A DNA stretch of 64,000 nucleotides from Bacteroides sp. (GTDB lineage: Bacteria; Bacteroidota; Bacteroidia; Bacteroidales; Bacteroidaceae). The position numbers and the translations under genes are program-made. Position 1 is the first letter of the stretch; each line of letters opens with the position of its first letter. Below, piece after piece: positions 47,618 through 57,861 of the stretch. The stretch is from NCBI GenBank assembly GCA_017992695.1, contig JAGOOC010000006.1:1-64000 (forward strand). Direction: 5' to 3'. The notes beneath the pieces were generated by a model, which saw only the letters and a program-made list of their open reading frames with translations, was not told where the DNA came from and ran no database searches.

Positions 47618-49522
47618 ATGAATGGTTCTGGTTTTCAAACGATTGACTTCGTCATATTTGCCGCGTATATTGTTCTGCTCATTGCTTTGGGACTCTTCCT
47701 CTCGCGCAATAAAGGTGGTAAAGAGAAGAATGCAAACGACTACTTTTTAGCAGGCAACACGCTTACATGGTGGGCGGTAGGTGCTTCACTGATTGCGGCC
47801 AACATCTCGGCCGAGCAGTTTATCGGCATGTCCGGTTCGGGCTATAAAATCGGGTTATGCGTGGCTGCCTACGAATTGATGGCTGCCGTTACGCTCATCA
47901 TTGTAGCTAAATTTTTACTGCCCATCATGATTGGGCAGAAGATATTCACCATTCCGCAGTTCTTGCGCGAACGCTACAACCATGGTGTGGGACTCGCCTT
48001 CTCCATCTTCTGGCTTTTGCTTTATGTATTCGTGAACCTCACCTCGGTAGCTTGGCTGGGTACACTTGCCATCGAACAGATTTTGGGCATCAGTAGCGAA
48101 TACCGTTTATTGATTATCATTGGTCTTTTCCTCATTGCAGGTATCTACTCCATCTATGGTGGATTGGCCTCAGTAGCATGGACAGATGTACTCCAAGTGA
48201 CATTCCTTGTGGGTGGTGGATTGGTTACCGCTTACTTTGCTCTCGAAGCAGTTTCGGGCGAAGGCAAAGGAGCTTGGGACGGATTCCTCATCGTATTTGA
48301 TAAGCTCAAAACAATGCCGGAGGACACGCACTTCAACTTGATTGTAGATCGAGCGCTCTCGCCCGATGCATTTAAAGATCTACCGGGTATTGCTGCCGTA
48401 GTAGGTGGTGTATGGTTAACCAACATCGGCTATTGGGGTTTCAATCAGTACATCATTCAAAAAGGGTTGGCTGCCAAGAGTCTTGAAGAAGCAAAGAAAG
48501 GTCTGCTTTTTGCTGCCTTCTTGAAAATACTTATTCCGTTTATCGTGGTTATTCCCGGTATTTGTGCTTTCGTTATGTTTAACTACCCTCAAGACATCCC
48601 CGGCATGCAGCAGGGATACTTCGAAGCACATGGCATAATCAACGTTTCTGATGATGCTTATCCCTGGTTGATTCGCAACTTTGCCCCTGTAGGTATCAAA
48701 GGATTGTCGTTTGCTGCACTGGCAGCTGCCATCATCTCTTCACTGGCCTCTATGTTCAACTCCACCTCGACTATCTTTACGATGGATATCTACAAGCAAT
48801 ACATCAACAAAAATGCCAGCCAACATAAATTGGTTAGCGTGGGTCGATGGACTGCTGTATCTTCATTGGTGATTGCAGCCATTGCTGTAGAACCTTTGTT
48901 GGGTGGTCTTGATCAAGCGTTCCAATACATCCAAGAGTATTCGGGATTCATCTATCCGGGCATCATTGTCGTATTCGGTATGGGCTTGCTGTGGAAGCGC
49001 GCTTCTTCAAATGCTGCCGTATGGACTTCAATCCTGACTGTTCCAATGGGTGTGCTTTTCAAAGTGGCTTTCCCCGATATGCCTTTTCAATTCCGCATGG
49101 GATATATATTCATTGTGTTGCTCATCATCTTCGTCACTCTTACCTTGATGGATACAAAGACAGTAAAAGCTGAATTGCCACCCGAAGAGGATCGTCGCAA
49201 GATGCTTAAATGGGCACGTATCACAATGGTAGCTGCCGGCATTTGTATCGCAGCAGCCAGCATCCAGAAGATACTTTATGCTTGCGGAAGCACCAACAGT
49301 GTTATTATCTATCTCGACAATATCGGTTTTGAGGCATTTTTCTTCTTTGGCGCACTGATCTCGTCTGTATCGCTCTTCCTGTTCTCGAATTCGCGTAGCA
49401 CGTTGAAAGATCCAAAAGCATTAATGATCGATCTCAATCTATTCAAAACAAGTAAAGGGTTTGCTGTCGGTTCACTTTGCATCTGTGTCATCATCACTAC
49501 ATTATATACTATATTTTGGTAA
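47618..49522 (+). CDS. Sodium:solute symporter (SSS), probable L-arabinose transporter
   Basis: A 634-residue inner-membrane symporter of the SGLT/SSS family, with about 14 hydrophobic segments. Typical stretches are NDYFLAGNTLTWWAVGASL, ISAEQFIGMSG and YSIYGGLASVAWTDVLQ. It starts 34 nt after the mutarotase. From memory the B. thetaiotaomicron counterpart (BT0355) belongs to the AraR regulon, in line with arabinose uptake; specificity here is inferred from context. Confidence 0.92.
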   Translation: MNGSGFQTIDFVIFAAYIVLLIALGLFLSRNKGGKEKNANDYFLAGNTLTWWAVGASLIAANISAEQFIGMSGSGYKIGLCVAAYELMAAVTLIIVAKFLLPIMIGQKIFTIPQFLRERYNHGVGLAFSIFWLLLYVFVNLTSVAWLGTLAIEQILGISSEYRLLIIIGLFLIAGIYSIYGGLASVAWTDVLQVTFLVGGGLVTAYFALEAVSGEGKGAWDGFLIVFDKLKTMPEDTHFNLIVDRALSPDAFKDLPGIAAVVGGVWLTNIGYWGFNQYIIQKGLAAKSLEEAKKGLLFAAFLKILIPFIVVIPGICAFVMFNYPQDIPGMQQGYFEAHGIINVSDDAYPWLIRNFAPVGIKGLSFAALAAAIISSLASMFNSTSTIFTMDIYKQYINKNASQHKLVSVGRWTAVSSLVIAAIAVEPLLGGLDQAFQYIQEYSGFIYPGIIVVFGMGLLWKRASSNAAVWTSILTVPMGVLFKVAFPDMPFQFRMGYIFIVLLIIFVTLTLMDTKTVKAELPPEEDRRKMLKWARITMVAAGICIAAASIQKILYACGSTNSVIIYLDNIGFEAFFFFGALISSVSLFLFSNSRSTLKDPKALMIDLNLFKTSKGFAVGSLCICVIITTLYTIFW

Positions 49523-49524
49523 GA

Positions 49525-50202
49525 ATGAAGAACCACTACAGCCATAACCCTCAGTTCTATGTATCAGTAGACTGCATCATCTTTGGTTTCAATCAAGAGG
49601 AACTCAGTTTATTGTTACTGAAACGTAATTTCGAACCAGCCCAAGGCGAATGGTCGCTTATGGGCGGGTTCGTACAAGAGAACGAAAGTGTAGATGATGC
49701 AGCAAAACGAGTGCTGGCCGAGCTAACCGGGCTGGAAAATGTATATATGGAACAGGTCGGTCTCTTTGGTGAGGTAGAACGAGACCCGGGCGAACGGGTA
49801 ATATCTGCAGCCTATTATGCCCTGATCAACAGTAGCGAATATGATCGGGAACTGGTGCAACGGCACAATGCTTACTGGGTAAACATCAATGAGCTTCCAC
49901 CGCTTATCTTCGATCATCCGCAAATGGTAGAGCAAGCACGCAGACTGATGAAAGAGAAGGCAGCCATTGAACCGATAGGGTTTAACCTGCTGCCCAAGCT
50001 GTTTACCTTGTCGCAGTTGCAAAGCCTCTACGAAACGATTTATGGCGAGGCTATTGACAAACGCAACTTCCGCAAGCGAGTGGCCGAGATGGATTTCATT
50101 GAAAAGACAGATAAAATTGATAAAACGGGTTCCAAACGTGGAGCAGCGTTGTATAAGTTCAATAACAGGGTGTACCGCAAGGACCCAAAGTTTAAACTCT
50201 GA
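49525..50202 (+). CDS. araR: L-arabinose-responsive regulator AraR, Nudix-related (NrtR family)
   Basis: A 225-residue regulator with an N-terminal Nudix-like domain and a C-terminal winged helix (residues about 150-225, ending in basic YRKDPKFKL). The Nudix box keeps G-x5-E-x7-R but then reads VLAELTG, losing two of the catalytic Glu positions, so it should sense rather than hydrolyse. The AraR of Bacteroides binds L-arabinose and releases DNA (established for the B. thetaiotaomicron protein). I start at ATG 49525, two bases after the symporter stop. It sits inside the operon it probably controls. Confidence 0.93.
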   Translation: MKNHYSHNPQFYVSVDCIIFGFNQEELSLLLLKRNFEPAQGEWSLMGGFVQENESVDDAAKRVLAELTGLENVYMEQVGLFGEVERDPGERVISAAYYALINSSEYDRELVQRHNAYWVNINELPPLIFDHPQMVEQARRLMKEKAAIEPIGFNLLPKLFTLSQLQSLYETIYGEAIDKRNFRKRVAEMDFIEKTDKIDKTGSKRGAALYKFNNRVYRKDPKFKL

Positions 50203-50204
50203 AT

Positions 50205-50888
50205 ATGTTAGAAGAATTAAAACAAAATGTATTTCGTGCCAACCTCGACTTGGTAAAGCACGGATTGGTCATCTTTACTTGGGGCAATGTATCGGCCATT
50301 GATCGCGCAAGCGGCTTGGTCGTGATTAAACCTAGCGGAGTAGATTATGATCATATGAAAGCAGAAGACATGGTTGTGGTCGATCTCAACGGGAACGTGA
50401 TAGAGGGTGCACTAAAGCCATCGTCGGATACTCCGACACACTTGGCGCTGTATCGCGCTTTTCCAGAGATAGGCGGAGTAGTGCATACACACTCTACCTA
50501 TGCCACCGCTTGGGCACAAGCCGGATGCGACATTCCCAATATAGGCACAACACATGCCGACTATTTTCACGATGCTATTCCCTGCACAGTCGGTATGACT
50601 GAGGCAGAGGTAGCCGGTGCTTATGAGTTAGAAACAGGCAACGTAATCATTAAACGTTTCGAAGGGATAAACCCCCTTCACACACCAGGTGTATTGGTAA
50701 AAAACCACGGTCCTTTCTCTTGGGGTAAGGATGCCATTGATGCTGTACACAATGCGGTGGTCATGGAGCAAGTGGCAAAGATGGCAAGTATTGCTATCGC
50801 CATCAACCCCGATTTAACTATGAATCAATTACTTGTAGAGAAGCATTTTAGTCGCAAACACGGCCCTAATGCTTACTACGGACAGTAA
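50205..50888 (+). CDS. araD: L-ribulose-5-phosphate 4-epimerase
   Basis: A 227-residue class II aldolase-fold zinc enzyme that makes D-xylulose 5-phosphate. Motifs: [28 protein letters not shown], the zinc pair VVHTHSTYA, and the third His in [10 protein letters not shown]. Standard length. It starts two bases after the araR stop and links the arabinose pathway to the pentose phosphate enzymes at 57862-60305. Confidence 0.96.
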   Translation: MLEELKQNVFRANLDLVKHGLVIFTWGNVSAIDRASGLVVIKPSGVDYDHMKAEDMVVVDLNGNVIEGALKPSSDTPTHLALYRAFPEIGGVVHTHSTYATAWAQAGCDIPNIGTTHADYFHDAIPCTVGMTEAEVAGAYELETGNVIIKRFEGINPLHTPGVLVKNHGPFSWGKDAIDAVHNAVVMEQVAKMASIAIAINPDLTMNQLLVEKHFSRKHGPNAYYGQ

Positions 50889-50973
50889 TTCCTATATCGG
50901 GTGCCGTTTTTCAAGCAACAGCACCGCAAACAAAACAAAAACAATTATAACCATTTTAAAATAACGAAAGAAT

Positions 50974-52479
50974 ATGAATGCATTTAATCAATACGAAGTA
51001 TGGTTCGTAACCGGAGCACAGCTCCTGTACGGAGGTGACGCAGTAATTGCAGTCGACGCACACAGTAACGCAATGGTAGCCGGCTTGAACGCAAGCGGGA
51101 ATCTACCCATCAAAGTAGTATATAAAGGTACAGCCAACTCTTCCAAAGAGGTAACCTCTATCTTCAAAGCAGCCAATAACGACGAGAAGTGTGTAGGTAT
51201 CATTACTTGGATGCACACTTTCTCTCCCGCTAAAATGTGGATTCACGGATTGCAAGAATTGCGCAAACCGTTGTTGCATTTCCACACCCAGTTCAACAAG
51301 GAAATTCCTTGGGAGACGATGGATATGGATTTTATGAACCTCAACCAGTCGGCACATGGCGACCGTGAGTTCGGACACATCACTGCTCGCATGCGCAAAG
51401 CGCGCAAAATAGTAGTAGGTCACTGGGAAGACACCTCGGCACAAGCTAAAATTGCCACTTGGATGCGTGTAAGTGCTGGTTGGGCCGATGCACAAGACAT
51501 GCTTGTGATTCGCTTTGGCGACCAGATGAACAACGTAGCCGTAACCGATGGCGACAAGGTAGAAGCCGAAATGCGTCTGGGATATCACGTAGACTACTGT
51601 CCTATCGCCAACTTGGTGAAGGTGCAGAACGAAGTAACCGATGCAGAGATTGCCGAATTAGTGGCTATCTACGAACAAGAATATAACTTTGCCGATAACT
51701 GCAAAGCAGGAGGTAAAGATCGCAAGCAGGTCACAGAGGCTGCACGTATCGAAATCGCTCTGCGTCGTTTGCTCGAAGAAAAAGGGGCCAAAGCATTTAC
51801 AACGAACTTCGACGACCTCGAAGGTATTGATCAGCTGCCCGGATTGGCCAGTCAACGCCTGATGGCCGATGGATATGGTTTCGGAGCCGAAGGCGACTGG
51901 AAGACAGCTGCCCTGTTCCGCACCATGTGGTTCATGGGTCAGGGTTTACCTAAAGGATGCTCGTTCCTCGAAGACTATACGCTGAACTTCGATGGTGAGC
52001 GCAGCGCTATCCTTCAGGCACACATGCTCGAAATTTGTCCGCTTATTGCCGAAGAGAAACCAAAACTAGAAGTTCATCCGCTGGGTATCGGTGGCAAGAA
52101 CGACCCTGCTCGTTTGGTGTTTACTTCGAAAGAAGGCGAAGGGGTTGCAGCCACTATCGTAGATATGGGTAACCGCTTCCGTTTGATTGTAAACAAGGTG
52201 AATTGCATAAAGAGCAACAAGTTGCCTAAGCTTCCCGTAGCCAGTGCTTTGTGGATTCCACAACCAAACTTCGAGATTGGCGCAGGTGCTTGGATTATGG
52301 CCGGTGGTACACACCACACCAGCTTCTCTTACGACCTCACTGTGGAGTTTCTCGAAGACTATGCTGAAATAGCAGGTATCGAGATGGTTGTGATTGATGA
52401 AAACACTACTATGAGCTCCTTCAAGAAAGAGTTGCAGATGAATGAACTATACTATTTGTTAAACAAGGCACTTTGTTAA
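50974..52479 (+). CDS. araA: L-arabinose isomerase
   Basis: A 501-residue manganese-dependent isomerase converting L-arabinose to L-ribulose. The N-terminus VWFVTGAQLLYGG, the WMHTFSPAKMW segment, and the metal-site region with GAEGDWKTAAL and FLEDYTLNF are typical. It follows araD by 85 nt with no clear promoter, and its stop overlaps the araB start by one base. Confidence 0.97.
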   Translation: MNAFNQYEVWFVTGAQLLYGGDAVIAVDAHSNAMVAGLNASGNLPIKVVYKGTANSSKEVTSIFKAANNDEKCVGIITWMHTFSPAKMWIHGLQELRKPLLHFHTQFNKEIPWETMDMDFMNLNQSAHGDREFGHITARMRKARKIVVGHWEDTSAQAKIATWMRVSAGWADAQDMLVIRFGDQMNNVAVTDGDKVEAEMRLGYHVDYCPIANLVKVQNEVTDAEIAELVAIYEQEYNFADNCKAGGKDRKQVTEAARIEIALRRLLEEKGAKAFTTNFDDLEGIDQLPGLASQRLMADGYGFGAEGDWKTAALFRTMWFMGQGLPKGCSFLEDYTLNFDGERSAILQAHMLEICPLIAEEKPKLEVHPLGIGGKNDPARLVFTSKEGEGVAATIVDMGNRFRLIVNKVNCIKSNKLPKLPVASALWIPQPNFEIGAGAWIMAGGTHHTSFSYDLTVEFLEDYAEIAGIEMVVIDENTTMSSFKKELQMNELYYLLNKALC

Positions 52480-54155
52480 TGATGAACAAGAAATATGTCA
52501 TAGGACTTGATTACGGTAGCGACTCTGCGCGCGCTATCGTAGTCAATGCAGCGACAGGCGAAACGCTTGCCACTGCCGTAAAGCACTATCCACGCTGGCA
52601 AGAAGGGTTGTACTGCAACCCCGCCATCAACCAGTATCGTCAGCATCCGCAAGACTATATTGATGTGCTCGAATCAACAGTAACCGAAGCATTAAGCCAA
52701 TGTCCGGCAGGCACTGCACAACAAGTAGTGGGTATTGCCTTCGACACCACCGGAAGTACTCCCGCATTTACCGATGCTTCAGGCACTCCATTGGCGTTGC
52801 TTCCCGAGTTTGCAGAGAATCCCAATGCCATGTTTGTGCTTTGGAAAGATCACACAGCTGTAAAAGAGGCTGCAGAAATCAATCAAGCTTGTGCCACATC
52901 ACCTACTGATTATTCTGCTTACGTAGGCGGTATCTACTCTTCAGAATGGTTTTGGGCTAAAGCCTTGCATGTGCTTCGCCAAGACGAGGCCGTACGTCAA
53001 AAAGCCTACAGCATTGTTGAGTATTGCGAGTGGCTGCCGGCACTGATTACCGGTGTACAAGCATCTAAAGATATTATTCGCAGCCGTTGTGCCTGTGGAC
53101 ACAAAGCTATGTGGCACAAGCAGTGGGGCGGATTACCCTCAGAGGAGTTCCTCGCAGGTATCGATCCGCTATTAGCCGGGTTCCGCGATCGGTTGTTTAC
53201 AGAAACCCAAACAGCCGATAAGCCGGTAGGTCACCTCAGCGAAGAGTGGGCCAAGCGTCTGGGACTCACCACCAACGTTGTAGTAGCCGGCGGTGCTTTC
53301 GACTGCCACATGGGTGCCGTAGGTGCAGGTGTAACTCCCCATACTTTCGTACGCGTTATCGGCACATCGACTTGCGATATAATGGTAGCAAGCCCCGAAG
53401 AGATCGGTGATAAGCTGATCAAAGGCATTTGCGGTCAGGTAGACGGTTCGGTCATCCCCGGTATGATTGGTCTTGAAGCCGGTCAATCGGCCTTTGGCGA
53501 TGTATATGCTTGGTTCAAACGAGTGCTCGAATTCCCCTTGAGGAACATTATCGGTGCATCAAAACTGATTGATGAGAGCACAAAAGAGGCACTAATCAAC
53601 GAAGCTATCGATCAGATCATCCCTGCACTGACCGCAGAAGCAGAGAAGATTCCGGTAAGCGAAAGTACCATTATCGCTACCGACTGGATGAATGGTCGCC
53701 GCACTCCCGATGCCAACCAACTGCTCAAAGGTACCATTACCGGACTAACGTTGAGCTCAACCGCACCCCTTATCTTCCGTGCTTTGGTCGAGGCTACCGC
53801 TTTCGGTTCGAAAGCCATCGTAGACCGCTTCCGTAACGAAGGAGTACGCATTGATAATGTGATCGGTATCGGCGGCATCGCTTTGAAATCGCCCTTCGTG
53901 ATGCAAACACTAAGCGATGTACTCAACATGCCTATCAAGGTGTGTCGCACCGATCAGGCCTGTGCACTGGGTGCAGCCATGTTTGCTGCTACAGCTGCCG
54001 GCGTCTATACCCAAGTAGAAGATGCACAACAAGCCATGACATCGGGCTTTGCCAACGAATATCAGCCGGATGCTGCACGCGCTCTTGCGTATGCCGAAAT
54101 CTATGAGAATTACCTTAAGTTAGGACAGTTTACAGAGAAAGAACTTTTCTGCTAA
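52479..54155 (+). CDS. araB: L-ribulokinase
   Basis: A 558-residue FGGY-family kinase that phosphorylates L-ribulose at C5. N-terminal YVIGLDYGSDSARAIVV, central GTSTCDIMVA and C-terminal IGIGGIALKSPFVMQ mark the family; the size fits AraB. ATG 52479 overlaps the araA stop (TAATG); a TTG at 52473 is less likely. A hairpin at 54168-54215 follows the stop by 12 nt. Confidence 0.95.
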   Translation: MMNKKYVIGLDYGSDSARAIVVNAATGETLATAVKHYPRWQEGLYCNPAINQYRQHPQDYIDVLESTVTEALSQCPAGTAQQVVGIAFDTTGSTPAFTDASGTPLALLPEFAENPNAMFVLWKDHTAVKEAAEINQACATSPTDYSAYVGGIYSSEWFWAKALHVLRQDEAVRQKAYSIVEYCEWLPALITGVQASKDIIRSRCACGHKAMWHKQWGGLPSEEFLAGIDPLLAGFRDRLFTETQTADKPVGHLSEEWAKRLGLTTNVVVAGGAFDCHMGAVGAGVTPHTFVRVIGTSTCDIMVASPEEIGDKLIKGICGQVDGSVIPGMIGLEAGQSAFGDVYAWFKRVLEFPLRNIIGASKLIDESTKEALINEAIDQIIPALTAEAEKIPVSESTIIATDWMNGRRTPDANQLLKGTITGLTLSSTAPLIFRALVEATAFGSKAIVDRFRNEGVRIDNVIGIGGIALKSPFVMQTLSDVLNMPIKVCRTDQACALGAAMFAATAAGVYTQVEDAQQAMTSGFANEYQPDAARALAYAEIYENYLKLGQFTEKELFC

Positions 54156-54167
54156 ACCATCTTGTAT

Positions 54168-54215
54168 AACGTCACTCCACTACAAGCTTATGCAGCGGAG
54201 TGACGTTTCTTTTTA
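54168..54215 (+). terminator. Terminator after araB
   Basis: An 11-bp perfect stem (54168-54178 with 54197-54207), an 18-nt loop, then TCTTTTT. It ends 15 nt before the GH97 ATG at 54230, and no TAnnTTTG lies between them, so it may act as a partial terminator or attenuator for the two hydrolase genes. Confidence 0.8.
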
Positions 54216-54229
54216 ATACTATACAAACC

Positions 54230-56170
54230 ATGAAACGAACTACCTTACTTGCCTTACTATTTCCAATTTCCAGTTTACTGCTCGCACAAGAAGTACAAGG
54301 ACCCGATGGTGCCTTGCAAGTCAACTTATCGCAAACAGCCCAAGAAGCTCTTACGTATCAGGTGAGTTATCGCGGAAAAACTATTCTTGAACCTTCTCCA
54401 TTGGGGCTTCACACTAACATTGGAAATTTCGGCAGCGGGCTCAAACAACTGGGTACCACCCGCCGAGTGATTGATGAACATTACACCCTGCCTCATGCCA
54501 AAGCAAGTCGCATACACTACGTGGCCAATGAAATGGTTAACAGTTACCTCAATGCAGATGGCGATACCCTGCAAATCATTTTCCGCGTTAGCAACAACGA
54601 CGTGGCACAAGCCTATCGCATCGCTTCGAGCAAGCGTACGCAATGCACCATCTTGTCCGAACAAACAGGATTCGATTTTCCTGCACAAACCACTACATTT
54701 ATCACCCCACAAGCTCCTGCCGGAGACGGATGGATGAGGACCAAGCCCAGTTACGAAGAGGAGTATACGATGGAAGAGCCCATAGGTACCCCTTCGAAAT
54801 ACAAGCTTGGCTATACCTTCCCTGCCCTCTTCCATATCGGATCAAACGGTTGGGCGCTTCTATCCGAAACGGGAGTGAGCAGCCAATATGTCGGCACACG
54901 TCTAAGCGATAGCACAAAGGATGGACTTTACACCATCGCCTTTCCCGATATCCGCGAGAATGCCGGTGTAGGCGATGCAACCGTTACTGCTGCCTTGCCG
55001 TTACTTACTTCATGGAAAACCATCACCGTTGGCGAAACACTGAAACCCATTGTCGAAACAACCTCGGCCTATGACAACGTACGCCCACTCTATCAGCCAT
55101 CGCAAGTGTATCAACCCGGACGCAGTACCTGGAGTTGGATTCTATGGCAAGATCAATCGTGCAATTACAATGATCAGAAAATATTTATTGACCTGGCTGC
55201 CGATATGGGTTATGAATACATCCTTATCGATGCTTTATGGGATAAGCAGATAGGTTATGAAAACATGCCTTCATTGATTGCTTATGCGCAATCGAAAGGC
55301 GTTGATGTACTGTTGTGGTACAACTCGAACGGTTCATGGAACGATGCTCCACAAGGCCCCCACCACCGCATGGATACAGCTCCTGCTCGTCAGAAAGAGA
55401 TGGCATGGATGAAATCATTGGGTGTAAAAGGAATCAAGGTCGACTTCTTTGGTGGAGACAAGCAGGTAACTATGAAGCTCTATGAGGACATCCTGACCGA
55501 TGCCAATCAATATGGTTTGGGCGTCGTGTTTCACGGCTGTACCCTGCCCCGCGGATGGGAACGCATGTATCCCAACCACATGAGTAGCGAAGCTGCGTTG
55601 GTATCCGAGAACCTCGTCTTCCAACAATATCACGCTGACCGCGAAGCACAACGTGCCACACTCTATCCCTTTATTCGCAATGCCGTATCGGGCATGGACT
55701 ATGGTGGCGTATTCTTCAATAAGCATTTTTCGAAAGATAGCAAGTCGGGCCCGCTTCGCAAAACAACCGATGCCTTTCAGATAGCCACCTCGGTACTCTT
55801 TCAATCGGGCATCACTCACTTGGGCATTACTCCCAATAACTTGACAGAACAACCCGATTACGTGCTCGATTTCATGAAAAGCTTCCCTACGGTTTGGGAC
55901 GAGACTCGCTTCGTTGAGGGTTACCCCGGTAAGTATTGCGTTATTGCTCGCAGATACGGTTCCACTTGGTACATTGCTGCCGTTAGTGCAGCCGATGAAA
56001 CCCTGAAGCTCAAACTGTCTCTTCCTTGGTTAATAGGCAAACAAGTATCAATCATTGGCGACAAAACAGATCGTACAGCCTCACTTCAAACCAATGCAGT
56101 CGACAAGAAAGGAGTACTCAACATCGAATTGCAGCCACAAGGTGGAGCTATGATTACCACCACGAACTAA
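54230..56170 (+). CDS. GH97 glycoside hydrolase, retaining-type; possible beta-L-arabinopyranosidase or alpha-galactosidase
   Basis: A 646-residue exported GH97 (signal peptide ending LLLAQ). An N-terminal beta-supersandwich is followed by a catalytic barrel (WSWILWQDQS, then DAQ-less LIDALWDKQIG) and a C-terminal beta domain. Asp405 in GIKVDFFGGD matches the nucleophile of the retaining branch (as in BT1871), while inverting SusB-type enzymes lack it. Retaining GH97s act on alpha-D-galactosides, and some on beta-L-arabinopyranosides, which differ only by the missing C6. The position between araB and a GH51 favours the arabinopyranoside. The family is firm; the substrate is inferred. Confidence 0.88.
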   Translation: MKRTTLLALLFPISSLLLAQEVQGPDGALQVNLSQTAQEALTYQVSYRGKTILEPSPLGLHTNIGNFGSGLKQLGTTRRVIDEHYTLPHAKASRIHYVANEMVNSYLNADGDTLQIIFRVSNNDVAQAYRIASSKRTQCTILSEQTGFDFPAQTTTFITPQAPAGDGWMRTKPSYEEEYTMEEPIGTPSKYKLGYTFPALFHIGSNGWALLSETGVSSQYVGTRLSDSTKDGLYTIAFPDIRENAGVGDATVTAALPLLTSWKTITVGETLKPIVETTSAYDNVRPLYQPSQVYQPGRSTWSWILWQDQSCNYNDQKIFIDLAADMGYEYILIDALWDKQIGYENMPSLIAYAQSKGVDVLLWYNSNGSWNDAPQGPHHRMDTAPARQKEMAWMKSLGVKGIKVDFFGGDKQVTMKLYEDILTDANQYGLGVVFHGCTLPRGWERMYPNHMSSEAALVSENLVFQQYHADREAQRATLYPFIRNAVSGMDYGGVFFNKHFSKDSKSGPLRKTTDAFQIATSVLFQSGITHLGITPNNLTEQPDYVLDFMKSFPTVWDETRFVEGYPGKYCVIARRYGSTWYIAAVSAADETLKLKLSLPWLIGKQVSIIGDKTDRTASLQTNAVDKKGVLNIELQPQGGAMITTTN

Positions 56171-56198
56171 CTTAATCTATCACTAACTTATAATCCAC

Positions 56199-57743
56199 AT
56201 GAAAACAAGACTTATCTTCGGAGCCGCCTTGCTGGCCGTTTCCGTATCGCTCTCGGCACAGAAGAGTGCATTAATCAAACTTCATCCCGAACAAGGCAAA
56301 GAGATTATCCCCAAAGAGATCTACGGACAGTTTGCCGAGCACCTGGGCTCGTGCGTCTATGGCGGACTTTGGGTGGGCGAAAACTCTGACATACCCAATA
56401 CTCAAGGCTATCGCACCGATGTGCTCAATGCGCTTAAAGCACTCAAAGTGCCGGTACTGCGTTGGCCGGGTGGTTGCTTTGCCGACGAGTATCACTGGAT
56501 GGACGGTATTGGACCCAAAGCCAATCGCCCCAAGATGGTCAACAACAACTGGGGAGGTACGATCGAAGACAACAGCTTCGGTACACACGAGTTCCTGAAC
56601 CTCTGTGAGTTAATTGGTTGCGAACCCTACATCAGCGGAAACGTTGGTAGCGGCACAGTCGAAGAGATGGCTAAATGGGTCGAATACATGACTTCGGACG
56701 GTGACAGCCCCATGGCAAACCTTCGAAGAAAGAACGGTCGCGAGAAGGCCTGGAAAGTAAAGTACCTCGGTGTAGGTAACGAGAGCTGGGGATGCGGTGG
56801 AAGCATGCGCCCCGAATATTATGCCGATCTTTATCGTCGCTACTCGACCTATTGCCGTAACTACGATGACAACCGTTTGTACAAGATAGCCAGCGGCGCG
56901 AGCGATTATGATTACAACTGGACGGACGTATTAATGAAAAACGTAGGGGGACGCATGCAGGGGCTCTCGTTGCACTATTACACCGTGGCGGGATGGAACG
57001 GAAGCAAAGGCTCGGCCACCCAGTTCAATAAAGATGACTATTACTGGACCATGGGCAAATGCATCGAAGTGGAAGATGTGATTCAAAAACACTGCGCCAT
57101 CATGGACAAATACGATAAGAATAAACACATCGGCTTGCTGCTCGACGAATGGGGAACTTGGTGGGACGAAGAACCGGGTACTGTGCGCGGACATCTCTAC
57201 CAACAAAACACCCTGCGCGACGCCTTCGTAGCCTCACTGAGTCTCGACATCTTTCACAAATACACCGACCGTCTGAAGATGGCGAACATCGCTCAGATTG
57301 TAAACGTGTTGCAATCGATGATCCTGACCAAGGGCAAAGAGATGGTATTGACTCCCTCGTACTATGTATTCGACATGTACAAAGTGCATCAAGATGCCAC
57401 GCATTTGCCACTCGACTTGATGTGTGATAAAGTAACCGTACGCGACAATCGAACCGTTGCGTTAATCAGTGCTACCGCTTCCAGAAACAAAGAAGGCGTG
57501 ATCCACCTTTCGCTCTCCAATGTAGATGCCGACGAAGCACAAGAAGTGACTGTAGACCTAAACGGCGCTAAGGCCTCTCAAGTAAACGGACAGATGCTTA
57601 CTTCGGCCAATCTAACAGATTACAATTCGTTTGAAAAACCTAACAGCGTTAAGCCAACAGCATTTAACAACGCCAAAATAGCCAAAGGGAAATTGACAAT
57701 AACGCTACCTGCCAAGTCTATTGTAACGTTGTCTGTGAGATAA
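56199..57743 (+). CDS. GH51 alpha-L-arabinofuranosidase
   Basis: A 514-residue exported enzyme (signal peptide ending SVSLSAQ) with the compact GH51 plan: barrel plus C-terminal beta domain, without a binding-module insert. Early motif [29 protein letters not shown], acid/base Glu in GVGNESWG and nucleophile Glu in [10 protein letters not shown]. It completes removal of arabinofuranose in the periplasm. It starts 28 nt after GH97, likely one transcript. Confidence 0.95.
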   Translation: MKTRLIFGAALLAVSVSLSAQKSALIKLHPEQGKEIIPKEIYGQFAEHLGSCVYGGLWVGENSDIPNTQGYRTDVLNALKALKVPVLRWPGGCFADEYHWMDGIGPKANRPKMVNNNWGGTIEDNSFGTHEFLNLCELIGCEPYISGNVGSGTVEEMAKWVEYMTSDGDSPMANLRRKNGREKAWKVKYLGVGNESWGCGGSMRPEYYADLYRRYSTYCRNYDDNRLYKIASGASDYDYNWTDVLMKNVGGRMQGLSLHYYTVAGWNGSKGSATQFNKDDYYWTMGKCIEVEDVIQKHCAIMDKYDKNKHIGLLLDEWGTWWDEEPGTVRGHLYQQNTLRDAFVASLSLDIFHKYTDRLKMANIAQIVNVLQSMILTKGKEMVLTPSYYVFDMYKVHQDATHLPLDLMCDKVTVRDNRTVALISATASRNKEGVIHLSLSNVDADEAQEVTVDLNGAKASQVNGQMLTSANLTDYNSFEKPNSVKPTAFNNAKIAKGKLTITLPAKSIVTLSVR

Positions 57744-57803
57744 AACCTCTCTTACCAGAAGGTCTCCACAAGGGTGAAAGCGCAAAAAGAAGCACATTCA
57801 TCC

Positions 57804-57833
57804 TTGCGTATTGCATACAAAGCACTATCTTTG
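57804..57833 (+). promoter_or_regulatory. Promoter of the transketolase-rpiB operon
   Basis: TTG (57804-57806), a 19-nt spacer, then TATCTTTG (57826-57833). It is the best consensus match in the window, 28 nt before the ATG at 57862. This suggests constitutive expression independent of the arabinose operators. Confidence 0.75.
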
Positions 57834-57861
57834 CATCACTAAAAACTAATTTTACACCTTT

